Notes under the pieces: model-generated
Told to the model about the DNA's origin: nothing
Seen by the model: only the letters and a program-made list of their open reading frames with translations
Database searches by the model: none
Program-made: the position numbers and the translations under genes
In this document: positions 1-11,637 of the stretch, piece by piece
Layout: every line of letters starts with the position of its first letter
Numbering within the stretch: position 1 is the stretch's first letter
Source of the DNA: Meandrina meandrites
Taxonomy: Eukaryota; Cnidaria; Anthozoa; Scleractinia; Meandrinidae
Assembly (NCBI GenBank): GCA_963693305.1
Contig: OY855916.1
Coordinates: 3,166,001 to 3,230,000 of the forward strand
Direction: 5' to 3'
Length of the DNA: 64,000 bases

Positions 1-1460
1 TGACAGACGCGTCCTCAATAAACACGATGATATACAAGTCTATCATTACACATTGAATATCTTGTGTCAATGGGCTGGAGCCTTGCATTGTACTCTTTTG
101 CGTGCACGCATTCGCCAAAGAAAAATAACTTGGCCAATTTTAAGCAATCTCGACCTATGGTTTGGTGACGAGAAATGCATTAATTTGAACACAACGCGCA
201 TACTCAGTTGAAAAGCAGAAAAACGTGTTTTCAAAGTTTTATTTTTACAAACTAATAACAGTTGGTTTGGACTTCACGATATTAAGCAACTAATTAAGAC
301 TTGTTTTGCCAATATCACCTTACTGATAAGTGCACCAGCCGATATTTGTGCAAAGCGGAGATATCCTATAACATTTATAAGCGAGTCACATCGGAACATG
401 TCTTACGCAAGCCTAAAGAACTCGGTACTATTACTGATGGAATATAGAGTAAAAAAATAAAATTCGAAAATAAAATTACTCTAATCACTTGCAATACATA
501 ACGTTAAATTAATTTATTAAACTGGATCATCTACTCAGTGTTATCTACAATGCTCTCGATTAAACTAAAGATCATGATTGCAGTACAGGCGTGTTTACCA
601 AAATTAATCAATTATCTTGTTACTAAAATATTATCTTGTTACTAAAATATACCTAAACAAATCCATTTGTGCATCGTTCACACGGCTTCAGTTTGCCCTT
701 GTTTTGTTTCTTTGTTTGAAGATGTCCGAATCTAATGCCCTGACTAACAATTTAAACATTGTGTTGGTAAATGGTACAGAAAATATCTATAGTCACCCCA
801 TGGAAGGTTTATTGGTTTGAGCCCGTCCTCCCTTCTGGAAATTCCAGTTTACATTCATACTTTCCTTAAAAAAATATTGGTCTTTAAGACCTTTAGAATT
901 TCCAATGACCATCCAGAGGGAGGGTAAGCATATTTTCTGGAACCACACATTTCAATGAAATATTTTGCACGATGAACGACGTTTCTCATTCGATGCATTT
1001 TCTCCTTCTTTTCATTGCCCAAGAGCCTACAACGTGATCTGCAAATAACTGCCCACGAGAAGGGAAAAGCCCTGGGAACGAGGTTGCTTAAAATTATGGT
1101 CTGCTCGTGCGCATTACCATCCGACAGCGATTTTGCTTTAAACATTCTCGACTCCAGAGCTCTTTCACGCATGTGCGGCTGAAAAACCGAAGACTCTGGG
1201 GTCAAGAATGTGCTGCAAATAATATTCTGCTCATGCGTAGTTGTGTCCAATTCTAAGAAAAATGGCAGTTCGTTTCCCAGAGTTGTGGGACAGCGGTTTG
1301 ATTTGTAAACAAGGCCCGCCAAGCAGGCAACGAAAACCTCTCTTAATGTATTTAGGCACTATCTGAAACAAGGAAAATTGGATGAAGACCGGTTCCCGAA
1401 GGTAATTTGTGCAAAACAAATTCCGTGATCGAATGATTTAAAAACAATTAATAAACTCGA
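1..1460. other. No gene seen; fragment of a dispersed repeat
   Basis: AT-rich sequence without a convincing coding exon. Bases about 500-820 resemble 25655-25940, which lies beyond the 3' end of gene D, so this may be old duplicated gene flank. Bases about 830-955 hold a fragment whose end (TATTTTCTGGAACCACACAT and neighbours) recurs near 58085-58170, so it is a dispersed repeat. A reading frame across 855-1322 on the minus strand lacks recognisable domains and crosses this repeat; I do not call it a gene. Confidence 0.5.
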
Positions 1461-1463
1461 TTC

Positions 1464-1575
1464 GCAAAATATCGTGATTTGTCAGTGTCTCGCAGATCAA
1501 TCATTTGCCTCAGCCTTCGGCCGCTTCGGCAAATACTGTTGAATTGCTCGCTACTGACAAACCACGATATTTTGC
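1464..1575. repeat. Hairpin (foldback) element of about 110 bp
   Basis: The arms GCAAAATATCGTGATTTGTC and GACAAACCACGATATTTTGC pair almost perfectly around a GC-rich centre that is itself a small palindrome (GCCTCAGCCTTCGGCCGC). The same plan, AT-rich arms around a GGCCTGCGGCC centre, is seen at 33521-33623, although the arms differ in sequence. This is probably a miniature inverted-repeat element; no target duplication was recognised. Confidence 0.6.
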
Positions 1576-1817
1576 TCAACCTCGTCCAATATATAATTGT
1601 TGGTTAACCATTTCGATGATCCATCGACAGCTGAGAATTGGTCAAGATTTTAACTGTCAGCTCAGAAATGACGCGTTTTTTGATAGCTGAGATATTACAT
1701 CTGCAAAATTTAATGAGAGCTGAGAGTTGGGCTGAATTTTTAACTGACATCTCAGAAGTCACCGATAACTGATTCCAGCACCATCCAGACCCTCGTACAA
1801 CAGCAAACACTGCAACC

Positions 1818-2327
1818 ACAGGCAGACCATCCAGACTATTCGAGGCCGCGTTACGTCACTATACGCTATTTGTTCTCATACATTAACTATATTTTGTAGC
1901 GACTGACCTCAGATTGAGTCAAGTGATGGCGAGAAATGCTCCATAAAAAACTGAATTTTGCATTTTTGATCTACTGCGAGCTAGATAGATAAAGTTCACT
2001 TACCTTTGCCGTTAGTCTGGTCTTTTGTGACTTGATACAGAGTTTTGGGTGCAACCTTGTTCCCAGGGTCTCTCTCTCCCCGCCCCCAGAGCGAGAGAAG
2101 AGGGGTCTCTCTTCGCTCGCTCTGGGGGGCGGGGAGAGAGAGACCCTGGGAACTAGGTTGTTTTGGATGCGCTTTTAATTCCTCTCTTGCCGTTTGCACC
2201 CCTGACAAAAGTAGAAGTCTTAGAAAAGAATGACTCTTTCAGCCGCTACAAATTACAGTAAATGTATGAGATCAAATAGCGTATCGTGACGTCAAGCGGC
2301 CTGGAACATTCCGGATGGTCTGCCTGT
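1818..2327. mobile_element. Inverted-repeat element (about 510 bp) with another element nested inside
   Basis: Bases 1818-1905 and 2244-2327 are imperfect inverted repeats of about 85 bp, both beginning ACAGGCAGACCATCC at the outer edge and sharing GACGTCA-like and TACGCTATTTG blocks. No coding capacity. The hairpin element at 2052-2160 sits inside it. No clear flanking target duplication, so the superfamily is not assigned. Confidence 0.65.
2052..2160. mobile_element. 109-bp near-perfect hairpin MITE with 9-bp target duplication
   Basis: The whole element is a palindrome: the left arm starts CAACCTTGTTCCCAGGGTCT and the right arm ends with its near-complement, closing on a short GAGAAGAGGGGTCTC-type loop. 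Flanks TTTTGGGTG (2043-2051) and TTTTGGATG (2161-2169) form a 9-bp direct repeat with one mismatch. A 9-bp duplication fits Mutator-like elements, but with no transposase here this is only a suggestion. Confidence 0.7.
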
Positions 2328-2433
2328 ACTTTATAGAAGTACAATAAAATGTCTTTATTATATGGTTACTGATCAACTAGTAAAAATAAACTAAGATGTA
2401 ACCTTCTGCGAATCATACTTCATTTTAAGCATC

Positions 2434-4963
2434 TCAGTACTTCTCAAAACCAAACACTTCCATTTCACTGACAGTAAAGGACTTATTTCCCGTTAAAAAG
2501 TTGTTAGCATTCTGACCTGCTGGGCACTGGTACGAGTTGTTTAGCCTTACGGAGCAGTTGTTGGAATTTGGTGAACTGGGAATATGAAGATCATGCCCGC
2601 CTCCAAATACTGGTCCGTAGTCCTTGTTGCAGTAGATAGCATTCTCTACTTTTCCAGCTATCAAAGGCATCTTTGTTGGTGGCAGACCGCTTGGGTTGAC
2701 AAGGCTGAACAGGAACGAGTCTGGTGCTTTTTTGTAAACATCAGAATCTAATGAAGAAAGGAAATATCTGATCAATTTATATAATTAACGCTTACGCGGA
2801 ATACATCGACTCCAGGAAGATTCGCTCAAAAGTGCTTAGAGGCAAAATAGCCTGGAAAAATAGTGTTACAGGGAGTATTGTCTAGCATAATTGCCCCCGC
2901 AGGGTTTTCGCCCAGAAGGCGAACCCGAGGAGGAGGCGATCATTGCGGGTTGCGAGTATATATAAAGAATGTACTTACAGTTAGAATATACGGTTTGTAT
3001 ACCAGATAAAATCTCGATTTGCTCGAACAGGGCCGCATGGAATCGTTGGGTAATGATGACGTTTCAACACTAAACGCCCGCAAGTGTGTCCCGGGTAATG
3101 ATGACGTAAATGCAGAAAATGCCCGAAGGAGGTATGGGTATTGTGATACCACTATAACAGGGGGTTACGTGCGTGTGAGCTTTGAGTGTTTTCTGAAAGA
3201 TTTATTTAGCTTTTACAGCGACGTCAGCAATGAAGTAGTGTGTGAAAAGGGAAATAAAGAGGATGTTGTTGTTGTTGTGTCTGGGGGTCGTCGCGGTAAA
3301 ATCGTGAGGTGAAAGTTGTAACATGCAGTCACGAAAGCAAACGAATCAAAAGTTTTTTTTACGTTTGCGAACGCTTACTACGATCGGTAAAAGTTTTACG
3401 GTAGATCGAGGAATCAATCACATTTATTTGTAGGAAATGTCATATCTTTGAAGTAACATTCATCGTCGTACAGTAACAGTTCTGAAACAGTGTATATTCT
3501 TCGTTCTGAAAACTTGAGAGCCCAAACACGCTAAACACGGGAGAGCCCAAACACGCTAAACACAGTGTATATTCTTCGTTCTAAAATGTGACAGCCCAAA
3601 CACGCTAAACACAATGTATATTTTTCAATCTAAAAGCGCGAGAGCCCGGACACGCTAAAAACAGTGTATGTTCTTCGTTCTAAAAATGCGAGAGGTTGTT
3701 AGTAATCCACAGAACGGCGGAACGGCAGAGCGAGAAATAGCGGAACGGGTTTTTTGTTTTTGTTTTTTTTTTAAACAAAAAAAACAACAACTAATAAACG
3801 GTAAATATATCTCACAAAATAAAGGGCATGCATATATTCTTTATCCTTCGAGGTCGATCTAGAGCCAGGTTGTTGAGTTCATTTCGAGTGAGGATTTCAA
3901 GGTGAAGCGTGACTGCCCTTCGGACTTGCTCGCCCCAACCGAGACAATGAAACGTACAAAGTCGAAGCAAGTCAAAAAAGCCATTGACGAAAAGAAAATA
4001 GAAGGGCCTGAAAAGTTACTTATTTCGAAAGAAAAAAAAGAACAGAAATGAAATGAAAGGCCCACAACAAGGGGTATTTTCAGTTGGTCACCCATCCAAG
4101 TACTAACCCCGCGCAACACGGCCCCTATATCTAGACACTGATCACTACTAAGTTTCTCAAAGAGATACTTACTTTCCCATGATTGCTCGGTATATCCTCC
4201 AAATATGTAATCTCCACTCTTGACTACTGTCACTGTTGGTGTTCTTCTGTCGCAAGCCAAGTGAAAGTTGGAAGCAGTCCAGCCATTGCACGAGGCACGA
4301 TAAATTAAGCAAGGGAACAAGTTTCTACTTTTCAGGGCCTTGGTAACGTTCAACCAGTTCATCAAGGTTTGGCATTGATCTGGCGAGAGGATTAATGAAT
4401 CCTTGAAGGATCCCGCTCTGAGGCCATTAATTATTCCTTCAACTTGATAAAATTCAGCCTCGGCTAGAAGCTCTCTGCGAACAAACTTGTCTTGAGGCAC
4501 AATAAGCTCCCCGGTGCGAAAATAATTCAGGATATACCGGAAGTGAGTTCCATCGCGATCAATGAAGTAAGATCCATCCTCGCTTGGCTTTGTGTCAAAT
4601 CTTCCCGAAAACATGGCGTGTAACATCGAACCTGAGATAAAGATGACAGCCAGGTATATTGTAATAATTTAATACATATTCGCTCTAAAAGCTGTAAAAG
4701 TACTTTCAAATACCTGAATCTTTTGTCAGGGTTTCTAGGCTGGTTGAGAAAAGGTGCCCGCCAACATTGAGTTTCAACATTTTCGAGAAATGAACGTGCT
4801 CGAGCTTCTTTGCTGCCTCATCAAGAGCTTCCTTTTCCTTGCGAACGTTGTTCGTCTCTTGCTTTAAAATGCCGAACAGTTCTTGGATGTGATTGTTGGC
4901 TTTCTGGAGAGCTTCGTCACTGGGAGAACTGTCTTCTTTCTCCGAGTTACGTGATGAAGACAT
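2434..4963 (-). CDS. BTB(KCTD)-TLDc protein, copy A (three exons)
   Basis: Exons 4963-4714, 4631-4173 and 2747-2434 join in phase 1 at both junctions to give 340 residues. The start is the ATG of MSSSRNSEKED, shared by paralogues. Residues about 20-60 are charged and helix-like (coiled-coil lead); about 62-150 are a KCTD-type BTB/T1 domain (LKLNVGGHLFSTS, then DRDGTHFRYILNYFRTG); about 190-340 are a TLDc domain (LIYRASCNGW, IFGGYT, DSFLFSL, GPVFGGGHDL, MEVFGFEKY). Donors GTATTT and GTAAGT and acceptors ATCTCAG and TTCATTAG are visible. KCTD-type BTB domains usually form oligomers and often bind cullin 3; TLDc proteins are linked to oxidative-stress protection and V-ATPase binding. The role here is not known. 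The reading frame is intact. Confidence 0.85.
3487..3695. repeat. Minisatellite in intron 2 of gene A (unit about 49 bp)
   Basis: About four imperfect units, each starting ACAGTGTATATTCTTCGTTC and ending AGCCCAAACACGCTAAAC, plus one half unit. It lies in the 1.4-kb intron 2 of copy A. The rest of that intron has no recognised gene. Confidence 0.75.
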
Positions 4964-5009
4964 GTTTCGAACTACAAGATACTGCAGAGGTCCACAGACT
5001 GTGAAGAAT

Positions 5010-5136
5010 AACGAGACACTCGACTATTCCGACTGAATTAATGAGCTCTTAAGATTCTCGGAAATTTCGATCAACAGCGGAAACGATGCATATTCATCGA
5101 TTATTAGTCACACAATATTGTCACGCGAAACTACAC
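5010..5136 (-). promoter_or_regulatory. Conserved upstream block of gene A
   Basis: This stretch, just upstream of the ATG of copy A, aligns with the matching stretches of copies B (15110-15244) and D (31846-31993). Shared blocks are CGAGACACTCGACT, GATTCTCGGAAA, ATATTCATC and GTCACGCGAAACTACA. It probably holds the core promoter and 5' leader. GGAAATTTC resembles a Rel/NF-kB half site and CACGCGAAA an E2F-like site; both are motif guesses only. Confidence 0.55.
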
Positions 5137-5202
5137 CGTGGTGCATAATCTTATTTTCCGTGGTACAAGGAGGAGGGACTCGGCCGTAGTCGGCGTTGTT
5201 GG

Positions 5203-5340
5203 CCTTTAGGGCCTGATTATATGAGCCGGACTGGCTCGGTTTGCCGAGATCTCGGCACGTCTGTTAAACGCAACAAAAATCAACCGGGCCAGCCCGGTCA
5301 GCCGAGATCCCGGGCCGAGATCCCGGCCACCGGGCTGGAA
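5203..5340. repeat. Truncated inverted-repeat element related to the one at 28269
   Basis: Starts TTTAGGGCCTGATTATATGAGCC, matching in kind the left end at 28269 (TTA then GGGGCCTCTTCATATGAGCC), and holds several CCGGGCCAGCCCGG and CCGAGATC motifs. The matching right end is missing. From 5341 to 6544 I see no gene. Confidence 0.5.
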
Positions 5341-6544
5341 ACGGGCAAGCATTAAATTTTTCTTCCGAGCACAATATCCGACAAAAAAATCAATGTTCCT
5401 CCTTCTAAATAGGATATAGAGGTAAAGTAACCATCCAGCTGCATAAGTGCAAAAAATTAATCACTAAATTGCCGGAAAAAAAACTTTTTGCAACAAGTTC
5501 TGTGTGTCGTGGAGGTCTTGGGTTCGAATCCGTTTACGATTTCTTTGCGCAGGTCATAAATATCGGCGGTGAAGGGGGGAGGAGGGTGATTTTGCGGGGA
5601 AGGATTGTACAGTGCTGGAGGTAAAACAGAAAAAGTGAACCCTTCTTTGCTCGAAGAAATGGTACCTCGCTAGCACTAACTTCAATTTTGGATAATTTTG
5701 TTGCAAAACAACCCGAATTTTTGTTCGAAACACGAAGTTTTGCGAGAGAATTTTTTACACACGTATGCATAGGATAAATTTTTCAAAATATAACAGGGGC
5801 TTTTGTGGGGATTTGGCTCCACGGCAGGGCGGGATGGTTCCCTGCTACCTTCCGGGATCTTTTAAGAAAGTGGACCAAGACATCATCAAGGAACGTGGTG
5901 TTTAATAGTGATCTTGACTTACTCCCTTACAGGCACTGAAAGAACTCTGATATTGTAGCCAATGATGTTTCGATAACTCAGTTTGACTTATTTTAAGCAA
6001 ATTCGAATACAGTATGTGGCCACTGGTCCGCACGAAAAAGACGCGAACGTGTATTTCTTATCTTAGAAGAAAAGCAGTGATTTGAGATTTCTCCTGCAAG
6101 TTACCGTAACATCCAGTGAACATGTGAAAAGACGAGAGCCTCTATGATTTAATCGATAAACCTGTAATATTGAAAATGGAGGTACGGTTTGAGGGACCGT
6201 GGTCTCGGACAATTCGCAAAAATTGTTCAAAAACCAATCTAAAAAATGCTTCTTGTGTCTTTTTAATAAGAAGTAGATTTGAAACCCCCTTCAGTTTCAT
6301 CCAGTTTCGATAACAAAGTGTTCTGAAAGAAACCAATTCGTTGAGAAGTAAAAACAACGCTTCTCCGAATCGTGTTTTGAAGTTCTACAGCTGCAAAGTT
6401 TAAATCAAAACTCCTCGTTTTAGTTTTGCCGTTGTAAGTGCAATACGAAGTTTAATATACTTAGAACTAAACGAAGGGCATAACTTTTGTAAGACTCCTT
6501 TTCTTTTAGTAATATTTGGCCTACCACGTTCAGAAGTTTTTAAA

Positions 6545-7185
6545 TGACAGTGTCCGGACCACGAACCTAGTCCGGAAAATTACTTTTGAAATTTTAACTC
6601 ATAACTTTGGACGGAAACTCAAGCGGTCAACTAAATTATTTGCGCAAGTCGAAAGAATATTCCTTATACATCATTTATACCAAAATTACCTCTCTTAGCG
6701 CACCTATTCGGATATACAGGAGTTATAAAGAAAACTAGGTATTAAATTTGAGACGCCATGGACAAATAAACATCGCGAAAACAAAATTCACTGACCTACC
6801 TTCACGTCGACTAAAATTCTCGCCTTCACTAGTAGCAGGAAAGCCGTCGGGCGAGGTTAGGACAGGAAACAGATCAATAAATCTTCTGAAAGGTTCGTTT
6901 TTATTAAGGTGGTGGCAAACGAGGACACAATGTTGCGGACACATATGTTTCCCTGTTTGCCCGCGCGCGCAACATTTGTTGCGGACACAAAATTTGTGTC
7001 CGAGACATGAAAATGTTTCTGATTTCTTTCAGAAACATTTTGTGTCCGCAACAAATGTTTCCCCGTTTGCGCGGCATAGAAACAGCCATGAGCAACAATG
7101 TGTCCGCAACATTGTGTCCTCGTTTGCCACCACCTTAAAACATTGTTTCTTATCGGGAAATTACGCAAAGAACGAAAATTCCCGG
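6545..7185. repeat. Duplicated gene flank, paralogous to 19628-19959 plus 25430-25455
   Basis: From GTGTCCGGACCACGAACCTAG to the sequence just before 7190, this segment aligns with the upstream flank of gene C, apart from the MITE at 6908-7134. It shares blocks such as AACTTTGGACGGA, AAACTCAAGCGGTCAAC and ACGCCATGGACAAA. It is the uninterrupted counterpart of the site where the retroelement at 19960-25429 inserted, and so marks an old segmental duplication. No gene body remains beside it. Confidence 0.7.
6908..7134. mobile_element. 227-bp MITE flanked by TTAA
   Basis: Inverted ends GGTGGTGGCAAACGAGGACA and its complement, flanked by TTAA at 6904-6907 and 7135-7138. The inside has further inverted blocks built from GTTGCGGACACA. 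A TTAA duplication is typical of piggyBac and Kolobok DNA transposons; with no transposase the choice is open. Confidence 0.75.
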
Positions 7186-7195
7186 ACCAGCTGGC

Positions 7196-8341
7196 GTGCG
7201 TTTCTCAAAAGTCCCGAAAACTTCTCGTACCCGAAAACTTTTCGGGGCGGTTTTCGGGTGCGTTTCTCGGGTTCCGGAAAGCGTTTCTCAAAGCGCCCGA
7301 TTTTCTCCCGAGATTTTCGGGGATGTTTTCGGGAAATGTAACGCAAGGAATAGCGCGAGCTTCAATTTTCCAGCCTGTGATTGGTTCAAAAATTGCAATT
7401 GACACCGTTGCACTGAGTTGGGTTCGTCACGTACGCATCAAATTCAAGACTTTTTCGATGAGTCGCGCGGAAAGTTTTATCTCTAGCGATTTGTACAGTT
7501 CCAGCAACGTTTAGTTTTTAACACTGATTCACATCTATGGGCTACTGAACGTAAAGGCAGCCTGATGTAAGTGTTTAAAGCGCTTTCTGTGTTTTATTCC
7601 CGCCTTGTATTAAAAATTCACGAAGCACGAGCTAATAAACTTTCGTAATCTTGTTTTTGAGCCTTGAAATTTGGTCAAGTAAAGCTAAGTTTGGTTGAAT
7701 TCTTCGCTATTATTGTCGCTCAGAACTTTGGCGAACTTGTTGTTCATATGCTGAATGAATTTTGGCAGTTTCTGTAAACAATTTCAGGCTGAAAAGGTCA
7801 ACCATCAAGTGCCTTTGTAAATCGCGCTGCGTTGTCTTCGCGAAGTGAAAATTCTTGGCGCGCGCCCGAGTTTGTTTTGAAATTTGTCAATTAAACCACC
7901 GAATTATGCCAGATCTCTTTGTCCCTCACATCGTATACTGGCGTCCTTTTCATTTAAGGCGTTCGCCGACCGTATTTCCAAAAAAGGTACCTAGGGGATG
8001 TAATTTTATGGCGATAAAATCAGTCCCGAGAAAGATTTTCGGGAGCTCAAAAGCTCCCGTAAAGTTTTCGGGAAAAAATGACGTGTTTTCTCAGGCTCGA
8101 ACTTCTCGTACACTTTGAGAAACACCCGAAAGCTGTTTCGGGAGCTTCACGGGACCGTTTTCGGGCCCGAGAAGTTTTCGGGGTTCTTTTCGGGTGTGTT
8201 TCTCGGGTTCGGAAAAGCGTTTCTCAAAGCAGCCGATTTCCTCCCGAGATTTTCGGGGATGTTTTCGGGAAAGTATAACGCAAGGAATAGCCCGAGCTTC
8301 GATTTTCTAGCCTGTGATTGGTTCAAAAATTGCAATTGACA
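7196..8341. repeat. Direct repeat pair rich in TTTTCGGG motifs
   Basis: Bases about 7196-7401 and 8105-8341 are similar direct copies, both ending GTGATTGGTTCAAAAATTGC. They are filled with CCCGAAAA and TTTTCGGG short repeats. Short frames in and between them have no domain and arise from the repeats. They could be ends of an unrecognised element, but I found no terminal signals. Confidence 0.55.
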
Positions 8342-8520
8342 TAGAGAGGACGGACGTTTTTTTGGTAAAATCATAAATAATATGTGTTCTGTCATTTTGT
8401 TTTCCCGCCTGTTCGCCATTTTTATTTCCCGCGTATGGAAAAAGAAGACTAAATATTATCCCAGCAAAATGTTCCCCCGTCTCTGCTTTCCCTATCCCCG
8501 GATATGTAAATTTTCTAAGA

Positions 8521-8629
8521 ACACCTACTTTTTTAGTGGCGCGAAAGTCTTTAATGAACTCCCTGTAAATATTGCAAGCGTAAATAATATACAAGCTTTT
8601 TGCAGCCTAGCAAAACATTTACTTTTATA
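8521..8629 (+). pseudogene. 3' end fragment of a non-LTR retrotransposon reverse transcriptase
   Basis: The frame reads FSGAKVFNELPVNI followed by about 18 residues and a stop. The pattern (aromatic)-x-GAK-(V/L)-(F/W)-N-x-LP is the usual C-terminal tail of CR1- and jockey-like LINE polymerases. Only this tail is visible; the rest is missing or decayed. Confidence 0.5.
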
Positions 8630-8696
8630 ATAACTATTTAGTAAAGTATATTTTAATCTCTTTTTGACTGACACGAGACAGCCCAAAGGGCCTTTG

Positions 8697-8965
8697 ATTT
8701 TCTGTAATGTTTCTAAGGCTCCGGCTAAAATATCAAACACTTTCATTTAACATTTTTCGCGATGGACAATGTTTGTCCATTAAGCCGGTGAATCTAACCG
8801 ATATTGCATTAGAACGTTTGATCGTTTAGCTAGACGGAGTGATTTAACAAATCAATTTAACGGTTCGATATTGGCGCCATATGCTGAACTCACAAACCTT
8901 TATTGCAATGAATCATTTTATAGCCCTACTGTGTACCGACTTTACATGTAACAATTTACTGTCTG
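8697..8965. repeat. Duplicated 3' flank of a BTB-TLDc gene
   Basis: Aligns with 25925-26016 and 26823-27005, the sequence downstream of copy D, with shared blocks GGCTCCGGCTAAA, GATGGACAATGTTTG and TTGCATTAGAACGTTTGATC. Here it is uninterrupted, so it serves as the empty site for the insertion at 26017-26822. Confidence 0.65.
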
Positions 8966-9489
8966 ATTTTTTGCAACACAGCTATTTGAGTGCGCTGATT
9001 TCGAAAATTGTTATTGCCAAGCTCAATTCCTGTGTTAAGATGGTATTTTACGGTATTTCATAATGACGTCATTATCCAAAAAGGAGTATTCTTTCCTTTA
9101 GCAATTTTAAGTTTAATAAATCCAGATATTATTTCAAAGCGTTATTAGTGTACTCTTAAAATTTCTGACAATTTTTACGCTGTTTCTGTGAATATGAAGT
9201 CGCCCTGTTAGAATTGACCGCACCCTCTTATATAAAACTCACCTCATCGCGGGTATAGTTTGGCAATTTGTTGAAAAGGGAATGTAATTCTTGTGTTAAT
9301 AAAACCTGCAACCATTTCAATATCGTCCGTAGCAAGAGTTCTTGGCAATTGCAAAACCTTTCCGTGCCTGCACTAATAAAGGTAAAGTAAAAACGTTTTA
9401 TGGTTAATTCAAAGGTGAAAACTGACAAAAAGACAAAGGGTGTTGGAGGTGTTGCATGTTGGAGTTATTTATTGTTCTGAAGATTTTTT

Positions 9490-10583
9490 TATTGTTTTGC
9501 CTGGAGTCAGTTGCACTTCAAGGGAATGCTGCTTTGTTCATCGACGGCTTTGCTCTGGTGGCAGCTATTGGAAAACTAAAAAAGCAGAGATTTTCGGTGG
9601 CTTTGCGGACTGCTACGTAAACACTGTGTAACGAAAAGGTTCTGGATCGATGTGTTATGCGACCGTTATCGGAGGCACTCCATCAAGGCAACAACAAGAC
9701 GTCGACGCTCCAAGAACACTGTGCCGCCTGTGCGCAGAGATACTGAGGAAAGAAAGGTTCTGTTGCCGATCAAGTAGCAAGCATTTCTGGCACTAGGTAA
9801 CAACAAAGTGGACTTAGCACGGTTTTTCTCAGATAGCCTTATCGCGCAAGCACTTGCTGATATATGTACTACAATAATAGTGTCTGATGGTTGTTTAATC
9901 GAAGGGGATGTTCTCTACTCGGATCATAGCTGATGTGAAGTTAGCCTTAATAGGTACGTCGACGACGTAGTAGTTTCCTCCTGAGACACATGTGAGCTGT
10001 TTCTTTTCCTGGTGCATTGTGCTAAGCTATCATCTGAGGCGGGCATTATTACCATTTCACGCCATCATCGGCTGTGTCAGCACCTCATTCAACTGTGGGT
10101 AGTCAAAGAAGACTACGTGGAAGGTGAAGACATCCTCGGTACCGACACCATCACATCCACATGCAGAGAAGTTTGTTTGTCCAATTTTTAACACATCGGA
10201 AGACTCATTGGACTTGGCTGGTGTTGTGTTATTTGGCCTTGAAGTCAGTAGCCCAGAAAGGTTACCATCGATTAGCGACGCGTTCAGGCACAGGCAACAC
10301 TTGAAGAGATGCCACTATACCAAACCGCAGGATGGCGCCAGGCACACATTCATAAACTGGTGCTTCCGAAGATCTACTGGTCTCTGTCTTTATGAAATAG
10401 GATCCAATACCTTAAGCATGTCAAGGAATGATTTTCATGCCGATGCACCACTGGCTGCGCGACTCTTTGCTGTAAATGCAGAAAGTCGAATCGGTCGTGT
10501 GCACTGGGCTGTGTGGATGCACATAAGACGGACGCTAATCGCTGCATCAACCTGCGCTAAAGCGCTTAAAGACGCCTGTATGA
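9490..10583 (+). pseudogene. Decayed ORF of a multicopy metazoan family with a Cys-rich (CXC-like) C-terminus
   Basis: The plus strand keeps readable pieces in several frames, broken by stops and shifts: FIDGFALVAAIGK (about 9537), then DVLCDRYRRHSIKATTRRRR (about 9648), then VDLARFFSDSLIAQAL (about 9810). It ends in SCRCTTGCATLCCKCRKSN with further spaced Cys residues (about 10435-10580). I recall a multicopy family in cnidarians and other animals with a DRYRxxSIK motif and a C-terminal CxC cluster; naming it would need a search. An open frame at 10124-10642 in another phase is a by-product. Inverted repeats on both sides suggest the family is, or travelled with, a DNA transposon. Confidence 0.5.
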
Positions 10584-11473
10584 AAATAAATATTAGTTCA
10601 GTGTTTTTGAGAGTGTTTAGAAGATTTATTAACGATATTTAAAATATTGGTTTACAATATGATAGACAGATGAAAACCTGACAGTAAGGGGCAACCTCTT
10701 GTTATTTGAATTAGTTAATTTTACATAAATTCAAACAGAGTCACCATTATGAGCCCGTGACAGACAAAGTGCATCGTGAAACGGATATATGGACATCATA
10801 TCTTGATTTATATTTTGATTTATATCAATGCGCGCTAGCTTGTAGCTTCAGCGCGGCATGCCGACATCATTTTTCTTTCTTACTTCAATAAACTTTTTAA
10901 GAATACAAGAACCACAATCGGTTTTCAACAAAATGTCGAAGCTGTATATGTACCCGTGTTAAGGTGAGTTTTATATAAGAGAGTGTGGTTGATTGTCACA
11001 TGACAGCTTGATATTCATATTTACCGTACCCAAATTCGCAAGCGCGATCTACTGTCCTGATATCCTACGATATCAAGTCACTGACCTGATATGCCACGAT
11101 ATCATGGCTAGTTTCCAGTAAAGAAGCAATCGGGCGATGAATTGAAAAGAGCTCTAACCAATAAAACAAAACCTGGTAATTTAAGGGTCATTTGAGTTTA
11201 TAGCTGGTGTTTACCGGTTGTAGAAGGAGAAAAATCTTTCCCGCCAAAACTAAACTTGACCGCGCTCGCCAATTGCGCAATGTTCATTCAGACTGAGACA
11301 ATGAAGTCGGAGTTCCCAAATTTTTCGCTAATTTTGATTTTGAAAACTAAGAGAATGAAACTCAAAACAGGGACGGCTTGAACAGAGCGATTTTGTCGAG
11401 GACGAGAAGAAACCCATTGAAGTTTACACGAAACAAGAACTTTCCGAATTTTTAAGGAATTTGGGTACGGTAA

Positions 11474-11637
11474 ATACCTAATCGTACCTTTTTGGTACGC
11501 TTTGGCGGCATATCAGACTCGTTTGGTCTCGCCATGGGTATTTTGGTTCGACTGCGTCTCGCCAAAACACGAACCATTTCTCGACCAAACTCGCCTGATA
11601 TGCCGCCAAAGCGTACCAAAAAGGTACGATTAGGTAT
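11474..11637. repeat. Near-perfect palindrome (about 164 bp)
   Basis: Left arm ATACCTAATCGTACCTTTTT pairs with the right arm ending GGTACGATTAGGTAT; pairing continues through GGTACGCTTTGGCGGCATATC. Open frames on both strands here are mirror artefacts. Probably a foldback MITE. Confidence 0.75.

Noticed and set aside
855..1322. 155-codon minus-strand frame
   Set aside because: Includes repeat sequence (NLVPRAFPF-type) commonly mis-called as protein; no domain.
3859..4172. Extension of copy A exon 2 into a longer single-exon protein
   Set aside because: The frame continues past a strong GTAAGT donor into intron; paralogue comparison places the rest of TLDc in exon 3.
5485..5530. tRNA or SINE from GGGTTCGAATCC
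   Set aside because: Only a B-box-like motif; no A box at the right distance and no tail.
6748..7514. Several overlapping frames of 60-197 codons
   Set aside because: They cross the TTAA MITE and the TTTTCGGG repeats and have no domain.
10124..10642. 172-codon open frame as a gene
   Set aside because: The recognisable Cys-rich motif is in another frame of the same strand; this frame is a by-product of a decayed element.
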